Source of the DNA: Neobacillus cucumis
Lineage (GTDB): Bacteria; Bacillota; Bacilli; Bacillales_B; DSM-18226
NCBI RefSeq assembly: GCF_016107705.1
Contig: NZ_JAEHGC010000002.1
Span: forward strand, 372,001 to 436,000
Length of the DNA: 64,000 nt
Reading direction: 5' to 3'
Shown here piece after piece: positions 59,727-64,000 of the stretch; position 1 is the stretch's first letter, and each line of letters opens with the position of its first letter. The notes beneath the pieces were generated by a model. It did no database searches. It was given only the letters and a program-made list of their open reading frames with translations, and had not been told where the DNA came from. The position numbers and the translations under genes were made by a program.

Positions 59727-61001
59727 TTAGTTGGAGATGGTATTGGATTGGGAGGAGTCTATTTTTTCGGGTACTCTTAGTAGAATCGTGCCGCCAATGA
59801 CGAACAAAATAATGAGGCTGAATATGCCGCTTTTTGTATCTCCCGCTAGTTTGCCTGTTACACCAACTAAGGTTGGTCCTAAGATAGCGGCAAATTTATA
59901 GAAAATATTATAAAACCCAAAAAACTCATTGGCATTTTCTTTTGGGACTAGTCTCGCAAAATACGACCGGCTTAAGGCCTGAATTCCCCCTTGAGAGGAG
60001 GCAACAAGCATAGCCAGAATCCAAAAATCCAATGTTGAATCCAGGAAGTAAGCATAGGAACAAATGACAATATAGACAAAAATCCCGACAAGAAGCATTT
60101 TTTTGGCTCTGAATTTTTCTGCAAGTTTTCCGTAAAAAATCGAAAACGGACATGCTACAATTTGTGTTGCAAATAGAATAATTAAGAGGTTATTAGAACT
60201 AATGCCGATATCTGTACCAAATACGGTGGACATGGTAATAACCGTATCGACCCCATCAATATAGAAGAAATAAGCAACGAGGAATAGGAAAAGCGCACGG
60301 TAGGATTTGATATGTTTAAATGTTCCAACCATTCGTTTAAAGCTATTAGATACTGGATTAGGAACGCGCTCGACATAGTACACCTGTTCTACGTTTTTCA
60401 GCATCGGGATGGTGAATAATCCCCACCATAAAGCTGTAATCGCAAAGGCAGCCTGACTTGCAACGGTAACGGAAAGAGGAATAATTCCTTTAGATGATAA
60501 AATAATTAGGGCGATACTTAGGATGAAGGGAATGGTACTTCCGATATACCCCATCGCGAATCCTCTGGCAGAAATCCGGTTCATCCGATCCTCAGAGGTC
60601 ACATCGACAAGAAAGGCATCGTAGAAAATATTTGCACCAGCAAAACCGATGACCGTGAACATATAACAGATTAAGAGAATCAGCCATTGGTGATGGGGAA
60701 CGAAGGCTAGAAGCAGGGTAAAAACAATTCCGAGTCCAAAGAAAAAGGTGAAAAATCGTTTTTTAAATCCTTTATAGTCACCGATCGTCCCTAATATCGG
60801 CGCACAAATGGAAATCAGCAGGGTGGCAATTGAATTGGCAATTCCCCAATAGGCAGTCGAGTCTACTGCGGCAACCCCTGCATCATTTGCTGCCGATTTA
60901 AAATATAATGGAAAAATGGCTGTCGTAATCAGTAAGGAATAGGCAGAATTAGCCCAGTCGTAAAAGACCCAGCTTTTTTCTTGCTTTGACAAACGCTTCA
61001 T
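59727..61001 (-). CDS. MFS transporter, YxiO/Atg22-like (UMF1 family)
   Basis: 424 residues from ATG 61001; GGGGGAG is six bases upstream, whereas ATG 61007 abuts it. The opening KSWVFYDWANSAYSLLITTA and GANIFYDAFLVDVTSEDRMN are hallmarks of the UMF1 family, which includes B. subtilis YxiO and vacuolar effluxer Atg22. Twelve helices. Probable amino-acid or metabolite efflux; substrate unknown. It lies 20-26 bases downstream of the phosphodiesterase gene and is probably co-transcribed with it. Confidence 0.88.
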   Translation of the reverse strand: MKRLSKQEKSWVFYDWANSAYSLLITTAIFPLYFKSAANDAGVAAVDSTAYWGIANSIATLLISICAPILGTIGDYKGFKKRFFTFFFGLGIVFTLLLAFVPHHQWLILLICYMFTVIGFAGANIFYDAFLVDVTSEDRMNRISARGFAMGYIGSTIPFILSIALIILSSKGIIPLSVTVASQAAFAITALWWGLFTIPMLKNVEQVYYVERVPNPVSNSFKRMVGTFKHIKSYRALFLFLVAYFFYIDGVDTVITMSTVFGTDIGISSNNLLIILFATQIVACPFSIFYGKLAEKFRAKKMLLVGIFVYIVICSYAYFLDSTLDFWILAMLVASSQGGIQALSRSYFARLVPKENANEFFGFYNIFYKFAAILGPTLVGVTGKLAGDTKSGIFSLIILFVIGGTILLRVPEKIDSSQSNTISN

Positions 61002-61027
61002 TTTCATCTCCCCCTCGGACGTTTTTT

Positions 61028-62335
61028 TTAATCTGTCAGGATCTCTGCAATCACTCTCCCATCGGTGTTTCCTAAGTCAAGACCCAATAATCGTGCAAAA
61101 GTTGGCCCTTCATCGACCAGATGGGCGGAAGGGATCTTGGTATTCCGAATGCCTTTTCCAGCGGCCATAAAAATCGTAGTATAATTATCTTTTTCAGGAG
61201 AATACCCATGCGTTGCCAGCGTGTATTTTTTATCTGCGGTTACATCCTCATGCGAGATTGTTTTAATATATTCCCCATGAAAATCTTCTAAAAAATAATA
61301 TCCTTTCTTCGCTTCGACCATAAATGTGCACGTTCCGTCTGCACCTTTAGAAGCAGCTTGTTCGCCGTCGATAACTGCTTCAATCCCTGAGTGAGGATCT
61401 AGAAGCAATGAGTCTAATAGCTGTCGAACAGCATTCAAACATTCAAAGTCGTATTTGTCTTTGAGATAAATATATGCGGAGCCATCGCAACTTTTACAAT
61501 AGGCCCGCCAATTATTTATTTTGCCATTTGTGTTGGTTGAAATAAGGTTTTGACGCTGCAGCAGTACGTTCAGATGGAGCGCCTTACTTTCATCTAGAGC
61601 GCTATGGTCGCCTAAAATAGCGATTGTTGAATTTTCATAGATGGAAGCTTCCTTTAAGGCAGCGATGATTCGGCCAAGACGTTCGTTATGACGATGGATT
61701 GCCGCAATCGCTTCATTTGATGAAAAACCATGATAATGCCGCTGTGTATCTAAATCAGTAAAGTGGACCAATAATAGATGGGGTTTCTTTATTTTAATCG
61801 TGTAAACCGTCGATTCAAGGACAAAATTGTCCAGTTCCGGCTGATTTAACCCATTTCGGATTTGTCCAAAGCGCTTATTTAATTCCCATTGGTAACCGGG
61901 ACTGCCGCTTAAAAGGGAAAGCAAAATTTGATTTTGCCAAGGGTGGTTCGTCCAAATTTCCGGCATATTATAATCAATATTTGCCTTGCCTGTTACCGGC
62001 CATAACAAGGCGGCTGTTGTCATATTAGCTTTTTTGGCTTCATCGTAAAGGGTGGTGCCTTGAATGGAATGTCGGTACCAATGCCAATCAGGAGAGAGAC
62101 GCCCAGGCTGGAAAAGAGTATTATTGATAACGCCATGTCGATTTGGAAAGTTTCCGGTTACAAGGGTTGCATGACATGGATAGGTAATGGAGGGATAAAT
62201 GGTTTCTACATTTTGGACAATCGCTCCATTCTGGAGGATTGTCTGAAAGTGGGGTAAGGTTTCAAGTATCGGAAAATCTAAAGCGGATAAACAATCGAAT
62301 GAAATCACGATTAAATGATTGGTAAGACGATTCAT
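61028..62335 (-). CDS. Alkaline phosphatase-superfamily nucleotide pyrophosphatase/phosphodiesterase
   Basis: 435 residues, soluble, no signal peptide. NPP-type sites are visible: VISFDCLSALD with the first metal Asp, YPSITYPCHATLVTGNFPN with nucleophile Thr in the TYPCHATL loop, LVHFTDLDTQRHYHG with Asp/His, ILGDHSALDE with Asp-His and TLATHGYSPEKDN with the last His. It hydrolyses phosphodiester or pyrophosphate bonds of a nucleotide or lipid head group. It is co-directional with the YxiO-type gene downstream. Confidence 0.88.
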   Translation of the reverse strand: MNRLTNHLIVISFDCLSALDFPILETLPHFQTILQNGAIVQNVETIYPSITYPCHATLVTGNFPNRHGVINNTLFQPGRLSPDWHWYRHSIQGTTLYDEAKKANMTTAALLWPVTGKANIDYNMPEIWTNHPWQNQILLSLLSGSPGYQWELNKRFGQIRNGLNQPELDNFVLESTVYTIKIKKPHLLLVHFTDLDTQRHYHGFSSNEAIAAIHRHNERLGRIIAALKEASIYENSTIAILGDHSALDESKALHLNVLLQRQNLISTNTNGKINNWRAYCKSCDGSAYIYLKDKYDFECLNAVRQLLDSLLLDPHSGIEAVIDGEQAASKGADGTCTFMVEAKKGYYFLEDFHGEYIKTISHEDVTADKKYTLATHGYSPEKDNYTTIFMAAGKGIRNTKIPSAHLVDEGPTFARLLGLDLGNTDGRVIAEILTD

Positions 62336-62429
62336 ACACAGACCCCCGGGTTAGATATTCCAGTTTTCTTTTCATTGTACTATAGTGGAAAAGAAAAGAA
62401 AATTTCCTTAGAAATAATTTTATAATATT

Positions 62430-63410
62430 TTGAATTTTATGTTAATGTTTGAAAGGATTGTGGCAAGCACTTTGAAAAAACATGGTGTAATTTCGTTTGG
62501 TGAGGCGTTTATCGATTATATTTCGAAGGACCGCAGCAATACCAAGTTTACGCAGCTGTTGGGCGGTGCTACGGTAAATGTGATTGTCGGCACGAGAAGA
62601 CTAGGACTTCCCTCCTATTATTTATGTAGATTAGGGGTGGATGAGTCTAGTTTATTTGTAGAGCAAGAATTGGCGCGGGAAAAAATCAATACGGAATATT
62701 GTGTCCGCACCCCTAGTAAGAAAATTTGTGGTGTATATGTTTATTTGAATGAGAAAGGTGAGCGGACTTTTCATTCCTATTACAATCCTACTCCTGATGA
62801 ATGGCTGTTGGAGTCAGAATTACAGCGTGATTTATTTGAGAAGGCTAAGATCTTTTATTTAGGTTCCGGGACACTTTTTCATGAAACGGCTAGAGGAACC
62901 ACTAATCGGGCATTGAAGTATGCAAAAGAGACCGGCTTAATAAGGGCTTTTGATACCAATATCCGTCTGAAGCGCTGGGAGAGTGATGAGCAATGCCGGG
63001 AAACAATTCTTTCTATATTGCAAGAAGTCGATTTGGTGAAAATGGCTGAGGAGGAATTGTTGTTTCTGACTGAGACTAGTTCTTTAGAAGATGGACTGGA
63101 GAAGCTCTCGGACCTGAAGATTCCTTTTCTATTGGTCACTAGGGGAAGTAAAGGAACATATGCGATTAAGAGTGGAAGCGGAATTTTTGTTCCAGCCGTA
63201 AAGGTAAATGCAATTGATACAACAGGGGCTGGGGATGCGTTCATGGCTGCAATATTGTATGGGTTCCATGAAAAAGGGATACCGGAAAACCTGTCACAGG
63301 TGGAAAAATATACGCAATTCGCGAACGAAATTGCAGCGCTTTCCACAACGGAAATAGGTGCGTTGACTGCACTTACGAATCTACAGGAGAAAGTGCAAAT
63401 ATTTAAATAG
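62430..63410 (+). CDS. PfkB-family sugar kinase (fructokinase-like)
   Basis: 326 residues in the longest frame. ISFGEAFIDYI and QLLGGATVNVIVGTRRLGLP form the sugar-binding N-terminus, and the catalytic signature AIDTTGAGDAFMAAILYG carries the base Asp near residue 269. It phosphorylates fructose or a similar sugar with ATP. The start is unclear: TTG 62430, GTG 62460 and TTG 62472 are possible, with AAAGGA at 62451-62456. Monocistronic. Confidence 0.85.
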   Translation: MNFMLMFERIVASTLKKHGVISFGEAFIDYISKDRSNTKFTQLLGGATVNVIVGTRRLGLPSYYLCRLGVDESSLFVEQELAREKINTEYCVRTPSKKICGVYVYLNEKGERTFHSYYNPTPDEWLLESELQRDLFEKAKIFYLGSGTLFHETARGTTNRALKYAKETGLIRAFDTNIRLKRWESDEQCRETILSILQEVDLVKMAEEELLFLTETSSLEDGLEKLSDLKIPFLLVTRGSKGTYAIKSGSGIFVPAVKVNAIDTTGAGDAFMAAILYGFHEKGIPENLSQVEKYTQFANEIAALSTTEIGALTALTNLQEKVQIFK

Positions 63411-63443
63411 TTCTAGGTTTTCTTGATATCGAATGTGAAAAAA

Positions 63444-63473
63444 TTACTTTCCATTGTAGGTTAGGATTATAAT
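63444..63473 (+). promoter_or_regulatory. Candidate promoter of the OsmC gene
   Basis: TTACTT (63444-63449), 18-base spacer, TATAAT (63468-63473), 34 bases before the start codon. The -35 is weak. Confidence 0.45.
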
Positions 63474-63507
63474 AAAGGAGTAGGAAATTTTAAGGAGGGG
63501 TTTTTCA

Positions 63508-63951
63508 ATGGGGAGTTCTCGTTTTTCTGTAAATGGTTCATGGCAGGGTGATCGGAATGGTACGGGGCATATTCAAGCAGCAGGATTGGATATAACTGCT
63601 TCTGTTCCAAAGGAATTTGATGGTCCGGGGATTGGCTCAAGTCCAGAAGAGCTTTTGATTGCTGCTTCAAATAATTGCTATATGATTACACTGGCAGCGA
63701 TGATTAGCAACCGCAAAATTGAGGGTGTCAGCTTCGAAGTTGTTTCGGAAGGCATTGTTGATAAAATTGATGGAAAGCTGAAATTTAAGCAAATTAATCA
63801 TAAACCAACTATTTACATAAACCCGGATGCCGAGGTTACAGTCGAAAAACTAGAGGAACTAGCAGTTCGCGCAGAAAAAGCCTGCTTCATCTCCAACACC
63901 CTAAGATGCAGCATCGAATTCTCAGTCCAACCGAAAGTAATCGTTAAATAA
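63508..63951 (+). CDS. OsmC-family peroxidase-like protein
   Basis: 147 residues. The two reactive cysteines of OsmC/Ohr proteins occur in AASNNCYMITLAAMI and AEKACFISNTLR. These dimers reduce organic hydroperoxides. The GTGHIQAAGLDITASVPKEF start fits the YmaD/OsmC branch. TAAGGAGGGG precedes ATG 63508. Followed by the third copy of the dispersed repeat. Confidence 0.9.
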   Translation: MGSSRFSVNGSWQGDRNGTGHIQAAGLDITASVPKEFDGPGIGSSPEELLIAASNNCYMITLAAMISNRKIEGVSFEVVSEGIVDKIDGKLKFKQINHKPTIYINPDAEVTVEKLEELAVRAEKACFISNTLRCSIEFSVQPKVIVK

Positions 63952-63964
63952 GGTGACAAAATAA

Positions 63965-64000
63965 GGTGACAGGCACCGTTCGTGGACAAACTGCTGAATT
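63965..64000. repeat. Dispersed GTGACAGGCACC repeat, copy 3 (cut by window end)
   Basis: GGTGACAGGCACCGTTCGTGGACAAA-type sequence: blocks GTGACAGGCACC and CGTGGAC match copy 1 in order and spacing. A duplicated AAGGTGACA precedes it at 63950. Confidence 0.7.

Overview
The window looks like chromosomal DNA of a low-GC, endospore-forming Bacillaceae, Bacillus or Neobacillus-like. The evidence is a complete GerA-type germinant receptor operon, a SigX-type ECF sigma factor, a sporulation-type PAS histidine kinase, Bacillus-style Shine-Dalgarno sites with frequent TTG/GTG starts, CcpA cre-like sites, CsoR and Fur operators, and many intrinsic terminators. No rRNA, tRNA, prophage, insertion sequence or CRISPR array was seen. 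The species call is inference from gene content.

Layout. 0-7.3 kb: end of a phosphodiesterase gene overlapping a GT2 glycosyltransferase; a Fur-boxed two-gene FTR1 iron-uptake unit; a GT-C-like membrane protein; an MFS exporter; an aldo/keto reductase; a 58-residue membrane protein. 7.3-18.3 kb: gerA/gerC/gerB-type receptor operon, a PAS sensor kinase, sigX without an adjacent rsiX, a two-component pair with a large VCBS-like lipoprotein, and an NlpC/P60 protein that has lost all three catalytic residues. 19-22.5 kb: two tandem PuuP-like permeases, each behind a sigma-54 promoter and a matching pair of TGCATAAT repeats. 22.6-23.4 kb: a pair of paralogous small DUF3147-like membrane proteins.

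23.5-33.7 kb is the most distinctive region. It is a single-strand cluster of acyl-CoA dehydrogenase, FabG-like reductase, two MaoC-type hot-dog proteins, two acyl-CoA ligases, an R2-like ligand-binding oxidase (R2lox, Mn/Fe type), an aldehyde dehydrogenase and an iron-type alcohol dehydrogenase. It has a TetR-type operator at its head and two cre-like sites inside. Together these could activate, oxidise and reduce a fatty or branched acyl/alcohol substrate; the substrate is unknown. It ends in five 52-bp tandem repeats, each able to form a hairpin, before ppaC.

34-49.5 kb: Mn-dependent pyrophosphatase, a coiled-coil protein, a GNAT, an NSAR/OSBS-type enolase-superfamily enzyme with an amino-acid permease and an RpiR regulator, DNA-3-methyladenine glycosylase, a small ORF with a probable ATC start, a CBS protein, a TetR regulator with two operators and a small alarmone synthetase, a copper module (His-rich surface protein, CsoR, CopZ), and a TPP-riboswitch-controlled pyrimidine/thiamine-precursor ABC transporter with a TatD-like hydrolase. 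49.5-64 kb: polysaccharide deacetylase with a YjgB-like domain, hypothetical membrane proteins, an HSL-type esterase, a complete tricarboxylate transporter (TctCBA) followed by its CitA/CitB-type two-component system, a YxiO-type MFS protein, a second phosphodiesterase, a PfkB kinase and an OsmC protein. A dispersed intergenic repeat built on GTGACAGGCACC occurs three times from 52.6 kb onward.
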